Shown: positions 34,434 to 45,520 of the stretch, in pieces
Numbering within the stretch: the first letter of the stretch is position 1
Layout of the letters: every line of letters begins with the position of its first letter
DNA from: Linum tenue
Taxonomy: Eukaryota > Streptophyta > Magnoliopsida > Malpighiales > Linaceae
DNA: 64,000 nucleotides
Assembly: GCA_946122785.1 (NCBI GenBank)
Contig: CAMGYJ010000009.1
Coordinates: forward strand, 5,424,937-5,488,936
Reading direction: 5' to 3'
Program-made: the position numbers and the translations under genes
Notes under the pieces: generated by a model
The model's database searches: none
What the model was told of the DNA's origin: nothing
The model's input: only the letters and a program-made list of their open reading frames with translations

Positions 34434-37400
34434 ATACGAATTGAGCTAATTTATTAAGAAATAAATTTAAATTGTTCCATCACCCATGCTGGTCTAACTT
34501 ATTCCTATCATATCATTGAGTATATTGATTAAACTGGAATTGGAAATCAAGTTAGCAAGATTCTTGTTAATGCTTAAGGAGGTCAATTAAGTCATTTAGT
34601 ATGTTATATTATCTTTATCTAAATACTTAATAAGGGCTACAACTAAAATTTCCACTATCATATTCTAAGGACTAGAACTTATACCAAGTATATATGGAAT
34701 ATATTTTTGTTTGAGACACATTCATCCATTAATTTGAAAAGTTGTCCATAGCTATAATATCCGAAAGTTCGAGTCAAAACTGTCATTTACGCCAAACTTC
34801 ATGTCTAAATACGATATTAACCCTAAAAACTTTAGTATGTCCAACACAAATCTAACTTAATTTATTAAAACTATTCTAGATATTCCTGCCAATTGACTGG
34901 ATTCAAACTAGTAATGTAATATACCGTTACACCATTATTTTACTGACCACGTCTACACTGCAGCTTTACTTTCGCTATATACAATCTAAACGTTGCCATT
35001 TTGATTATCTGACTTTGTTTCACAAATAATCTCAATCTTCAATTTTGTAGTAATGAACACCAAATAAATGTATGAATTTACACAAAAGAAAATCTTTTAT
35101 AATTTGCTTATACTTCACATATTCACAAACTCATTTATTGACTGTTGTAAGGGTAAATTTATTATTAAAAATGTACAAAGTAGTGTTTTTTATCGAAGAA
35201 TTGACATGTATGAAACGGTTTAAAACTATAAGACAATTTCATCATTTTTTGAACAATGGAGATGCAGGAAACAGAGTCATGGATCTGGGTGAGAAGAAGA
35301 AGAAGAAGAAAGCAAAACCAAAATAATATCAGGAAATGGAGGGGAGAGAAATTGCTTCCCAAGCGGAGGCATGGGACTTGTTATGGGGTTGGAGTGGGTT
35401 GGCATTTTTCGTTGCAAAAACCAGTTGAGATTTCCTTTCATTTCCAATCAAATTTATGACACGCGTCGATGGGTCTCTTTCTCTCTCACACTCTTCCTCT
35501 TCCAAGAGCTTATGGCCAGCTAATCCGAACTCAGAACTGCACGTGCAAATGGCTCAGAGATAACAGGTACAGCCAATCATAAATCCAAAACCAAAGAAAT
35601 ATATATGAGAAACGAAGATGAGCAATCCAATCAAGTGAGTTGTGGTTTTGGCACACAATTGGGTTGTCCTCTGAGCCGGAGGGAGGGACACAAAGATATT
35701 CTTCGTTTACATAGCAGAGCCTGTTACGAGACTCGACACATTTTACGCTAGGTTGGAGATAAGCCGAAGGATTCCCAACAGAGTTGTAGCTTGTATACTA
35801 CTACCTGTAATTGAAATTACAGTTCACCACAGTTGTTTTTACCTCTCTGAGAAGGGTACAGTCCCAGTCGATGAACAAATGACGAAAGTCTAGTGTAGTG
35901 TGTGAAAAAGCCTGCAAAGGTAGTTAGTTGGTAGTTATTATGATGAATAGTACAAGCTACAAGGAACGATCGAGCTGACCAGAGCTGACTTGAGCTCCTA
36001 GTTTTTTCTTGTCTTGAGGGGATGTACCAAATGTGCTGGATTCTTACCGACTCAATCATGTCTGACTCCTCCTCCGCCGAAAAGAAGAAGAAGAAGAAGA
36101 AACAGATAATAATAATGTAAGGCAAAAACAGTGCCATTATGGGTGCAGCGAAGCAAACTTTCACTAATAGCAAGCAGCGGCAGTTTCCACTGCTGCATTT
36201 TCTGCTGATACATAGATAGATAGATAGATAGAATCCTGTATTTCCAGGAATTGGAATTTTAGGAATGCAATTCAAATCAAGGATGTGTGGAATTCCATAC
36301 GTTTCCCCTTTGTCGTTTTCAAGCTCTGCAACCAATAGATTTTGTTCAATCTGTAATATTTTGACTGCTGCAGTAGCACAGGCCATGGAGCAACACCCAT
36401 CTCCTGCGCCTGCCGAGGGAGAGGCAGAGATCCAATCCCCTAATTTCTTTCTTTTCTATTCTTTTCTGTGTCTTGTTTCTCTCCTGACTTTCTGCTCATT
36501 CAACTCCGTACATATCATGCACCCATTTCTCCTTAGACCGTTATGGATATAGATCTCTGCCAAAGATACTAGCTTGGAGGAGGAGAGTTACTACTGCATA
36601 TCGAAACCTCACTTTCAGCAACCCTACCTTACCTACATCGCAGAATGCAAAACAGGGTTGCCAGTTTTCAACTAAACTAATCTCTGCCCATTACAGAACA
36701 CCCCTGGCTAAGCCTATTTCTGCAACCAAGTTCCCAACTTTGTCAATCACTCCCAATTTGACTGCAAGTGACATGGAAGGGGAGAAACGAAAACGCATAT
36801 GTTTTACTGTTATCCATTACCACTAGAAACAACTGAAAGTGGGGATCAAACGCACTTTGCCCAAGAAGAAGCTTATCTATCTCTCTTCCCATCCCACCTC
36901 GTGCCTTTACTTTGTAATGATAAATCATTATTGGGGTTATTCATATCTTATCTTGTGTATATTTCCTCTCCCCCACCCCACTCTCTCTAGCAGAGTCTAG
37001 CTCAACTTGTGGGGTCTTCTTCCCCTTCCAAAGATCACTCATCCATTTCCTTCACTAAAGTCTCCCCACTGAGCTACTTGTTTCCCTGGATTGCTGATGT
37101 ACTTTACTAGTAATTCATGCAAGTTCGTACAATTTCGTATCAGAGAGATCCATTGCATATTTTGGCATTTTAAGAAAACAGCTAAAACCCTTGAAAAAGC
37201 CAAACGAAAAAGAAGGTATATAGGTACATACAACCAGGCACAATATATCAATTTAGCACTTCCATCTCCCCCCTCTAAGCTACCCGTCATATCACCCATT
37301 TATTGCTTTTGCCAAAGCTAGCACATACTCTTTATCTCTCAAATATATATATATATATCGACCTTTCTCTCTCAGTTTCATGCAACCATCCATCCAGCAG

Positions 37401-37483
37401 TTCCTTCTGCTCTTTCCCTAACTTCCAGCTCCTCTCTCTTCCGCTACTTACCCCTCATACACACTCCATTCATTCAAATTACA
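34434..37483. other. Intergenic region upstream of the SAUR gene
   Basis: AT-rich to about 35270, then more mixed. It contains microsatellites: agaaga at 35290-35312, gaa at 36080-36100, ataga at 36210-36232 and at at 37344-37358. Open frames at 35817-36386 (minus) and 36265-36552 (plus) overlap and have no family resemblance. The final 150 bases hold a TATA-like tract and pyrimidine-rich leader for the SAUR gene. Confidence 0.4.
37343..37359 (+). promoter_or_regulatory. Possible TATA region of the SAUR gene
   Basis: A tract of alternating at sits 125-140 bases before the SAUR start codon and is followed by a pyrimidine-rich stretch (ctttctctctc) of the kind found at plant transcription starts. 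This fits a short leader of about 90-100 bases, but a plain dinucleotide repeat would look the same. Confidence 0.3.
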
Positions 37484-37864
37484 ATGAAAGGCAAGTTTGT
37501 GGAGACATGCGTGAACAAGTGGAGAAAGATGGGGAGCAAAGTCATACCTTGTGGAGGCTGCGACTACTGCTGCAAACACTACTGGGGATTGTGGCCTGAT
37601 GTCGGTGAATCCAAGTCGATTCCTGGAGACGTGCCAAAGGGTCATTTAGTTGTATATGTAGGGGAAGATTACAAGAGGTTTGTGATCAAGATTACCTTGC
37701 TGAAGCACCCCTTGTTCAAGGCACTGCTGGAGCAGGCTAAGGACGAGTATGACTTCACTGCAGCTGACTCCAAGCTCTGCATTCCTTGCGATGAAAAGAT
37801 GTTCCTCGATGTTCTTCGATGTGCCAGCTCGCCCCAGCAGGGCAGAAGTTTTCTCTGTCTTTGA
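37484..37864 (+). CDS. SAUR-like auxin-responsive protein
   Basis: Small auxin-up RNA family protein of 126 residues. Relatives promote acid growth by inhibiting PP2C.D phosphatases, so raising plasma-membrane proton-pump activity. The gene has no intron, as is usual. The variable N-terminus (about 1-45) contains an unusual cysteine cluster (CGGCDYCC). The conserved SAUR core follows: DVPKGHLVVYVGEDYKRFVI, LLKHPLFKALLEQAKDEYDF and LCIPCDEKMFLDVLRC. There is no signal peptide. SAUR genes are generally auxin-inducible with short-lived mRNAs; I did not identify an auxin response element with confidence. Its place after the TRFL gene and before the membrane-protein gene matches the Arabidopsis order I remember. 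Confidence 0.93.
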   Translation: MKGKFVETCVNKWRKMGSKVIPCGGCDYCCKHYWGLWPDVGESKSIPGDVPKGHLVVYVGEDYKRFVIKITLLKHPLFKALLEQAKDEYDFTAADSKLCIPCDEKMFLDVLRCASSPQQGRSFLCL

Positions 37865-39065
37865 TCTTTTGTTGGAGGAAGGACATAGGTATTCTCCATG
37901 GGATTCTTAAAAGAATTAAGCTAATATAATTGCGCTGTTAATGTATAACTCCCCACCCAATCAATCCATAACTGTTTCGTGCCTGCACTGAATATGTAGA
38001 AATTTTTAACATAGAGAGAGGAAGTCTTCTTCTGGGTAGTAATTTGGGTTGGAAGGAAAGGATGCTATGTAATCAGAAAATTGGATGGAAATTGTGCAAT
38101 CGAAATCTTAATGCCTTCAACGTACATCTTCGGCTTCTTCTATAGTTACCTGAAGCTGCCAAAATTTGCAGTGCATTCATAATGATTTATCTATTTTCTA
38201 TCGTTATTTTGGAACAATGAGCAAACTATGTTCTAGAGGTCCTGTTAAATGACTGATCAAATAGTTAAAAATGCAACATCAGGCTTCTGCTGATAGATAA
38301 TTAAGGGATTCTCGAATCGACAAACCTCTTGGAATATAGTAAGCTGCTTTCCCATTCCATTTCCTTTTTGTCTTGTCACCGTAATCGAACTTGTATTGAA
38401 GCAAGCATTTCGTACCAAATGGAGGTGACAGCAACCGATTTTGAGCTGAACTGGTATGGTTTGGGCTCAGCCACAAAATGCACAAAACTGGAGGACCTTC
38501 TTAACAAACTTTCACAAGTATCTTCATAGCTTTGATTGATCATAAGCTACTAGCTACAAACAGTACAAATGCATTATGCATGTAGAAGTTGAACAAGTAG
38601 ATAGAATAAATGAAACTGCTGATTATTGAGCCTTGCTTAGTTCAGTCAGATATAGAGCAGCAAAAAAGCACTGAACTTAAAAGAGTTATCATGCACACAA
38701 ACTCTCAATAAAGAGTAAAGTGGTACCACTATGTAAAGATCAACAACAGAAACCCGTATTTTCTTCAGAACAATGATTAGCAATAACGGAAATATACACA
38801 TGGAAGGCATTCATTTATCTCATAAAAGAATATACACAGTAGTATATTTTGGCCTCATTTGTTAAAAGAGTGTACATACATGATACAACAGATAGGGCTC
38901 ACTGCAGAGTGAGCAAAATCAGACCGATGTTCCCAGTGCCGTCTTACAAAAACATCAACACGCAAAAGCACAGAAAGGTCTTCACTGCTTTGCTATTCTA
39001 GCGTTGCAGCTGCTAAATTGGCATATGCAAATGGAAGCGTTCATTTCCATAACCATCATGGATCA
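37865..39065. other. Intergenic, between convergent genes
   Basis: The SAUR gene and the minus-strand membrane-protein gene converge here, so both 3' untranslated regions should lie in it (up to about 38000 and from about 38780). Short open frames near 38279-38529 overlap on opposite strands and are not convincing. No repeats were recognised. Confidence 0.4.
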
Positions 39066-40511
39066 TCATCTTAGGCCATCAATTAGCCCTTCCAATTCTC
39101 TCCTCCCAAACCTTCTTCCTTCAGAGTTAGCTTCCTTGCACCTCGCTGCAAAGTAAAATATCAGCCAAGCCACCATGAAGTAAACCTCCACAACCGATTG
39201 TAGCATTGCAGCCAAGTACTTCCCCAATACCCGGGCTAAGACCCATCTTGTCGCAGATCCGCAGAGTATAGCTTCCATACACTTCAACTGAACAGCTTGG
39301 TGAAACATTGTTGATATCATGTAACAACCTTCCTTCACTATCTCCCTACCAGTCCTCCTGGAATCAACAATTGTAACCCAAGCATCCACAGCAAATACTA
39401 ACCCCACCAGAGTATCCAACAGAAACCAGGTAAACAAGAACCCTGATATCTCCTTCTCGTACCCACCAATCCATGGAGACATAACTGAGAAAGGCATCAG
39501 CTTTAGCCTCACAAAAAGCTTGAAAAAAGAGTACTGATCCTCAATTTCTCCAAAGTACCACAATCCCACAAGCTGAGTCAAAGCATCCCTAACTGCCCAT
39601 CTCATAAGAATGAAGCCTGTAAGTCTCTTGAGCCCTAATCTCGACCCATCCCACAAGATACCAACAAATGAACTGAACCTCTCTAACAGGTCATTCACCA
39701 CGGCAACAAACACAATCCCTAATATCCATGAATACATTGCCGTGAACCCGAGGATCACCCACCCATAAGCTGCAGACAAGAAACTTATTAGGTAGAATAG
39801 CGCCGCCGCATCTTGGCGGCCGAGCTCGAACCCCTTCACAAAGAAGTGGAAATCGACAACCCCGTCCAAGTCGCGACCTTTCTGCAAACCCATCGACGAC
39901 CCATTTTCATCCTCCGGTTGATGGTTCCCATTGTCGTCGTAATCGATCTCTTCTGCTCTACTATCGTCAAACCGCAGGCTGTCGGCCTTGAATTGAACCC
40001 CGGAGCGAACAATTTCCGGAACCCTGATTCCGTTATCGACGACGAATTGGGAGAACCCGAACCCTAGCTGGAAGTTGTTGAGAATTACGGAGCTGGCATT
40101 TGGGGGAATCTTGCGATTCGGGCCGAAGAGCGATCGATCGGAGTCGTCGTCCCCGGAGAAGAAGTCGTCATCTAGGGTTCCGACACGGGTGAGGTGGAGG
40201 AAGGGACGGCGGTGGTGGGGTCGTCGATGGAAGCGAGGATTGTGGTTGTGAATGGTGTTGGGATCCTGGTGGTGGAGGTGGTGGCCGGCGAGGTCAAGGC
40301 GAGAGAGGAGAGATTTGAGGGAAGGGTCACGATCGATGAAGGAGGTGAGAAGGTGGGTGCCATTCTCGACGAGGGCTCGGAAGGAGAAGAGTAGGAGAGA
40401 GAGGAAGAGAAATGTGAAGAGATTTGACGAGAAGGAGGCGGTGGCTTGTCTGATTAGATTGGTCGTTCGCCGGAGATTGTCGATGCTCAGCCGCTGCGGC
40501 TGATCGGTCAT
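39066..40511 (-). CDS. Plant transmembrane protein of unknown function
   Basis: Single-exon gene for 481 residues from Met at 40511 (MTDQPQRLSIDNLRRTT). The frame stays open to 40613, adding a hydrophobic 34-residue stretch, but MTDQ looks the better start and the upstream part is probably leader. Visible parts: a basic N-terminus; a membrane segment near 28-46 (LFTFLFLSLLLFSF); a polar, His- and Asp-rich middle (about 80-220) that looks unstructured; then several hydrophobic segments in the C-terminal half (YGWVILGFTAMYSWILGIVF, FLFTWFLLDTLVGLVFAV, VEVYFMVAWLIFYFAA). No enzymatic motif is seen. By neighbourhood it should be the orthologue of the Arabidopsis gene that I remember as At2g37035, annotated only as a transmembrane protein. 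Confidence 0.85.
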   Translation of the reverse strand: MTDQPQRLSIDNLRRTTNLIRQATASFSSNLFTFLFLSLLLFSFRALVENGTHLLTSFIDRDPSLKSLLSRLDLAGHHLHHQDPNTIHNHNPRFHRRPHHRRPFLHLTRVGTLDDDFFSGDDDSDRSLFGPNRKIPPNASSVILNNFQLGFGFSQFVVDNGIRVPEIVRSGVQFKADSLRFDDSRAEEIDYDDNGNHQPEDENGSSMGLQKGRDLDGVVDFHFFVKGFELGRQDAAALFYLISFLSAAYGWVILGFTAMYSWILGIVFVAVVNDLLERFSSFVGILWDGSRLGLKRLTGFILMRWAVRDALTQLVGLWYFGEIEDQYSFFKLFVRLKLMPFSVMSPWIGGYEKEISGFLFTWFLLDTLVGLVFAVDAWVTIVDSRRTGREIVKEGCYMISTMFHQAVQLKCMEAILCGSATRWVLARVLGKYLAAMLQSVVEVYFMVAWLIFYFAARCKEANSEGRRFGRRELEGLIDGLR

Positions 40512-41377
40512 CGTTTGAGAAAAAAAGAACAAGAAAATGAAGAAGACTAGGAAAACCAAGAGAGAGAAGCAGAGAGAGTTCAGGGATGATGGGGGAATGA
40601 AAGAGAAAAGCATGCGGATTCGATTGCTGAGAGATTTGCGATTCGGGAACGACGGGGTTTGTTTCTTTGAAGTTTTGTTTTGTCAAACCGGTTTATGCGG
40701 TTACTGGTTCAACCAGCGAAAATATTTGATCAGTATGATTAGTTTGTTTGTCAATTTAATAAAAAAAAAATGTATAAATGTAAAAAATTATTAACAACAA
40801 ATGAAATTAATTTAATTATATATATAACGGGCAATTTACTAACAACTCATATTTATTTTTTATTTAAATACAACATTAAAAAAACATATACTCATATTTA
40901 AATACAACATTTAACATCACTTAAACGTTTATACTGGATACAACAAATAATATCAAAATTTAATTTTTAAATTCATGAAATAAATAATAAAATAATTTTC
41001 TATTAATTAAATTCACTAAAACATCGTCATTTTGTTTAAAGGTCGTAAGTCAATCATGTCGGTCATACTCATGATATTCACACCGATTTCATGATCGATA
41101 TCAGTTGAACCAGGTTCCACCGCCCGATATTCCACCTGCATGACAACAATGCAGGTTGGGCTGAATAGAATCAACTTTCACCCACCCAACTTATCTAGAT
41201 TTATCATGAAAACTAAGGTTTAAGATTGAGTGATGATTTTCTTTTATGGAACCCGCCTTTTTTTGGTTTGGTGTAAGTTTTGGATTATGTAACTCGCAGA
41301 TACCCAAACCAACCTAACTTGTGTTATAACTATCGTCCTACATTTTCGTATTCAATAATATATTTATATCATATATA
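40512..41377. other. Upstream region of the membrane-protein gene, then AT-rich intergenic DNA
   Basis: The first 200 bases should hold the promoter and leader of the minus-strand gene. From about 40750 the sequence is very AT-rich and no gene, RNA or bounded element is recognised. Confidence 0.35.
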
Positions 41378-41423
41378 CATTGGCGTAGCCAAGAAAATGA
41401 ATTAGTGGGGTCCAAAAATTAAA

Positions 41424-41927
41424 GGGTTATAGGTATAATATGCCCCTCTACTATGACGTTTTATCAAACATGCACCTCTACTACTTTTTAGTTTTTACAT
41501 CAAATATGCCCTTGTACTTTGAAACAATTATCAAACATGCCCTTATGTTAAAATTTCCATTGAAAAAATCGTCAATCATGGTTGAATTGAGATTTAGACG
41601 ACCCGACATCGGCAAATGGGAGGGAAAATGTCTGTTTTGTCCCCTGTTTTATTTCCCTAGGTCTTTTCAAAGTGAAATTATTTGAATGATTTGATTATAC
41701 AAAAGAACCAAAAAAAATTCTAAAGTGAATTTATTAGGGATATTTTAGTCATTTGTGTCGCCCAAACTAAAGTTCGGCCTTGGTTAACGGTTTTTGAATG
41801 AAAATTTTAACAAAATGTCATGTTTGATCATTTTTACAAAATACAGGGGCATGTTTGATGTAAAAAATAGTAGAGGGGCATGTTTGATAAAACATCATAG
41901 TAGAGGGGCATGTTATACCTATAACCC
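41424..41927. mobile_element. Mutator-like MITE nested in the hAT-like element
   Basis: The element is 504 bp with long inverted arms beginning gggttataggtataatatgc (right arm complement gggttataggtataacatgc). It has an exact 9 bp duplication, aaaattaaa, at 41415-41423 and 41928-41936. The arms repeat words such as gcccctctacta and atgtttgat. It has no coding capacity. It inserted after the surrounding hAT-like element. Confidence 0.93.
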
Positions 41928-41949
41928 AAAATTAAAAGGAAGCAGAATG

Positions 41950-42004
41950 TCCTAGTGGTTAAGCTAACTCTTTGGAGATGTGGTGTCCAAAGGTCGAATC
42001 CCCC
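41950..42004 (+). ncRNA. tRNA-like box pair (SINE-like)
   Basis: tagtggttaagctaac at about 41953 resembles a tRNA A box and aggtcgaatcccc at about 41991 resembles a B box, spaced about 38 bases apart. A T-rich tract follows near 42020. It lies inside the hAT-like element, so it could be captured tRNA sequence or a small SINE. It does not form a full cloverleaf. Confidence 0.4.
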
Positions 42005-42705
42005 GCTATTCCCTTCGTATTTTCTTTTTTTCCAACGTGAGTTTCCTTTCCAAGTAGGGTCCACTGACCCCACATCAACCAATGTGGCTCCGCCAATGCA
42101 TATATAAGCATACGTTTATGACAACATTTGAATATTTTATCATATTAGACGTATTTAATGAATACAATTTTACAAGAATAACATACTATAGATGCGCTAG
42201 CTTATATTGAATAACGTCTTTAGCTTGGTAAATATTTATGAAAAACACTAGACATATTTTGAAGCAAATTGCACTTCACTAAAATCCAAACAATAACTTC
42301 TATCCATTTTGATATTCTCTCTTTAATTTTCAGCTTGAAATTTTAATTAGTTTTATAATATTTTTAGTGTTGGTTTGAACTTTACTTAAAAGTACACAAC
42401 ACTGGACTCAACCTAATCATAAACAAAATGCAGGGTTCTAATTTGTTTGTATGGGTTTAGATTTAGTATTTCAGAAATCGAAATGTATGGGTTGGATAAT
42501 TTAAAAGGATGATACACGAACCACCCAACCCATGTACACCCCTACTTAGAGGGACATTGGTGTAATGTTGGCAAAATTTTCTTCACGAGACCCATCACTG
42601 GTTTGCTCTACACGCACCCTTTACGAGCTCTTAAAATCTTTTCTAAGGAAATAAGTTTCTACTCGGCACATTGGCGAGGTGAGATTCATTTTATTATTTA
42701 TATTA

Positions 42706-44004
42706 GGCTAAATTACACATTTGGGCACTCGAATTACATTAATCTTTCACGTTTGCCACCCCAATTACTTTTCTTTCTTATTGGTCACCAACTTTACGAA
42801 TTGTTTCACCTTTAGTCACCCACCGTTAGTCTCCGTTAAATTCCGTTAACACCGTCAGTTTTTTGATGATGTGGCAAACGGAACTGCTGACTGTACAATT
42901 AATTTAATGAAATAACAATTAAAAAATAAAATAAAATTAATTTACCCCTCGCCCAAACAAACTCTCTATCTTCCAATTTCTCATCTCTCTAAAACTAGTA
43001 AAGGTCTTCTCGCTCCCTCACCCGCAAAACCTACCCGCCTCGCTCTCACACTCCACAGACACCCAAACCCACCGGCGGAATAAACAGAAACAAAAAAATA
43101 ATAAAAGCCCACATCTCCCCCGCCACAACTGCCTGCGCCACCGCCTCCCAGGACTGGAGCATCTACCTCGACACGAAACTATCGCTAAGTACTGAATCCA
43201 CGAGCGGGTCGGTTCCGACGCTTACTCCGACTTCCACACTCCGACTTGGCGCTAGTAATCCGGGAAGGGAAGATGAAGGGAGGGATCCGCCCCGGTGAGG
43301 TCAAGCGGTGGATGATGCAAAATCTCTCCGGCCTCGACGCCTGCCACCGGATTGTGGTCGTCCATCGCGATTTGACGCCTGGCACATCGGGGATTTGAAT
43401 TGCAGCTTTTAATTAGGGTTCCGTTTCATTAATGTCTGACTTTGAATTGGGGTTTTTTTACTACGCAATGGATTATATCCTTCACCTTGGCCACGATTTG
43501 CGTATGCCTTGCCCAAATGTTATGGTCGATCTCGATGGTAAGACTATCTCTTGCTCGAGAAGTTGCTTCTTCAGCTGAGAGGAAGGTGTCAGGAGGGATC
43601 TAGATGGGAAGAGAGGGAGAAGGAGAAGACGACGAGGGTGGTTTTATGGCGAGATAACTGACAGAGCTGGATGGTGGTTTTCAGGCGTTGGCCTTCAGCG
43701 GTGGCTGCTGTAAGGAAGGGAATGGTTGAAGATTAGTGAGAAAGAGTGGAAGGGGAAATGTGTTTTTTTTTATATTTTTATATATTTTTAATTGACATGT
43801 CATTAAATTAATGGTACAGTCAGCAATTCCGTTTGCCACGTCATCAAAAAATTGACGGAGTTAACGGAATCTAACGGAGACTAACGGTGGGTGTCTTACG
43901 GTGAAACAATTCGTAAAGTTGGTGGTCAGTAAGAAAGAAAAATAATTCGGGTGGCAAATGTGAAAGATTAATGTAATTCGAGTGACCAAACGTGTAATTT
44001 AGCC
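42706..44004. mobile_element. Pack-MULE carrying host gene sequence
   Basis: The two arms of this 1299 bp element are inverted copies over roughly 240 bases. Both start ggctaaattacac and share blocks such as tttacgaattgtttcacc and cccaccgttagtctccgtta. An exact 10 bp duplication, atttatatta, lies at 42696-42705 and 44005-44014. Between the arms (about 42950-43790) the sequence is GC-rich, unlike the arms, and includes a recognisable kinase gene piece at 43155-43398. No transposase is encoded, so movement would depend on an enzyme supplied elsewhere. Mutator-like assignment rests on arm length and duplication size. Confidence 0.88.
43155..43398 (+). pseudogene. Captured fragment of a CDKF;1-like kinase gene
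   Basis: CDKF;1 is the plant CDK-activating kinase that phosphorylates other CDKs. Two pieces are recognisable. One reads RHETIAKY, stop, then IHERVGSDAYSDF, matching the ATP-binding start of CDKF;1. The second, in another frame, reads SDLALVIREGK, then GEVKRWMMQNLSGLDACHR and VVVHRDLTP, matching the region up to the catalytic loop. About 60 residues between them are missing. The join falls in repeated actccgactt words, which suggests a microhomology deletion. Then a stop codon follows. It cannot make a kinase. GC content contrasts with the flanking arms. The parent gene is not in this window. Confidence 0.78.
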
Positions 44005-44304
44005 ATTTATATTAATTAAGTTGAAGAACGTTCAAGAGGAGGTGACAATGTCGTTGATGCAGTAACCTTATCTTATCGACCTTGTATTTCTTTTTGGTGT
44101 TGTCAATCTGGTTCTTACACTGAATATCGGTGCGGTGAATCTTCTTGGTGAGGAGGTGGATGGCGTTGGCGGCGTCCTTCCAGTCATTCTGGCAGAGATT
44201 TCCCTAGTTGAACTCGATAAAGCGGTTACCTTAGGCCTAGACAAGTGGCCTCTTCGCTGCAACAATATTCCTTAATGGGGAGAGGGCATGAGTTAGGGTT
44301 GCTG

Positions 44305-45520
44305 TAGGGGTGGGCAACGGGAAACGGGTATTTGAGTATACTCATACCCGTCCCATTTTTTTAGGGTTACGGGTACCCAAATACCTGTAAATTTCTTTAC
44401 AGGATGGGACTTGGGATCAATAATTTCTACATTGGGTACCCGCGCATTACCCGTTAATACCTGTTTGGGTAGTACGGGTACCCGTAATACCCATTAGCAA
44501 AAATTTCCTACAATTCATAATCAACAAGTTCGTGCAAGGGTGATGGTGGTAGGGGTGCACGAAGGTGAATGGGTTTTGATACCTTAATGCATGTAATTAA
44601 ATTAGCCAATGCTGCATGTATTGAAAGATGGGGTACGGGGTCGTTTGGAAGTTGCGGTTGTTAAATAGATGTATTGTTAAGAATGCATGTATAATATTAT
44701 ATATGTATTGTCGAATTTGATGCATTGTAGAATGCAACGTTTGGTATGTGTGATTGTGTATGTCGCATTAGCTAAAAGCTGAGACAAAACAATCTCAACT
44801 CAACTATCTCAACAATCACAACTAAAAGATGAGATATAACAATCACTCAAAATGAGTGATAGTTTCTGTCACATCACAGAAACAATCCATGTATTGTTTC
44901 TGTTAAAAAAAATAAAAAAAACGATGCATTGTAAACAATACATACATAATGACAATCTCAACAAAACAATCGCAACTTCCAAACGACCCCTAAGTACGTT
45001 GGTGAACTATGGGAGAAAAAGGGAAGGACGAGAGTGTTGGGGGATTAAAGGGGATTCAATTATATATCCAGTAGGTTTCTCATTATTCGACAAAGAACTT
45101 GCTGCTACTGTTTTGAAGCCAAAGAAGTTGTTGTTGTGCGTTAAATGTTCGCATTGCTTGTAGCTTCTCTTTTACTTTTCGTATAATGTAGTTTGTAGGT
45201 TTGTTTAATTGTTTAAACAGTAGGTATCTCATTATTTGACCATAGACTTCTGTTTAACTCTCTTTAATTGTTTAAGTGTGTGTTAAAATACTGGTGGCAA
45301 CTTCTCATTATTTAGTAAATTTGTATTTGTTTTAATTGTGTGTTAAACTTCTGTGGTCCTCAAGTTTTGCCACCAATTAGACGGGTATATACGGGTAGTT
45401 TGGGTACCCGTTATCCGTCCCGTACGGGTAACGGGTACCCGTTACCCATATGAATTTGGGATATGGGATAGAGTTTCCTCTTCAAATGGGATTGGGTACC
45501 CGTTTTAAACTCGGCCGAGT
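44305..45520. mobile_element. Probable hAT-like element with gggtaccc words
   Basis: The left end, taggggtgggcaacggg, is a familiar plant hAT MITE start, followed by dense gggtacccg words. A second zone with the same words on both strands lies at 45380-45510. Between them is AT-rich DNA with a nested Harbinger-like element at 44637-44990. A matching right terminus and target duplication were not found, so the right limit is a guess. Confidence 0.4.
44637..44990. mobile_element. PIF/Harbinger-like MITE
   Basis: The element is 354 bp with inverted ends ggggtcgtttggaagttgcg, which the right end mirrors exactly over the outermost 20 bases. Ends of this style are common among plant Harbinger MITEs. 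The three flanking bases are tac on the left and taa on the right, an imperfect 3 bp duplication. The interior is AT-rich and non-coding. Confidence 0.75.

Larger units (their letters stand above)
41378..42098. mobile_element. hAT-like element hosting a nested MITE
   Basis: The ends are inverted: cattggcgtagcca on the left and the complement of cattggcggagcca on the right. An exact 8 bp duplication, catatata, flanks it at 41370-41377 and 42099-42106. The element proper is only about 208 bp, because a 504 bp Mutator-like MITE sits inside it at 41424-41927. The remaining right part carries tRNA-like A and B boxes. Confidence 0.88.

Noticed and set aside
35817..36386. Minus-strand open frame of 189 codons
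   Set aside because: It contains a phenylalanine run translated from a gaa microsatellite and an ata(g) repeat, and no conserved domain is visible.
40512..40613. Upstream extension of the membrane-protein frame by 34 hydrophobic residues
   Set aside because: The MTDQ start is followed by the well-behaved basic N-terminus. The extension reads like translated pyrimidine-rich leader. It is kept as an alternative only.
43185..43385. Minus-strand open frame of 66 codons
   Set aside because: It is the antisense of the captured kinase fragment, which is the strand with real similarity.
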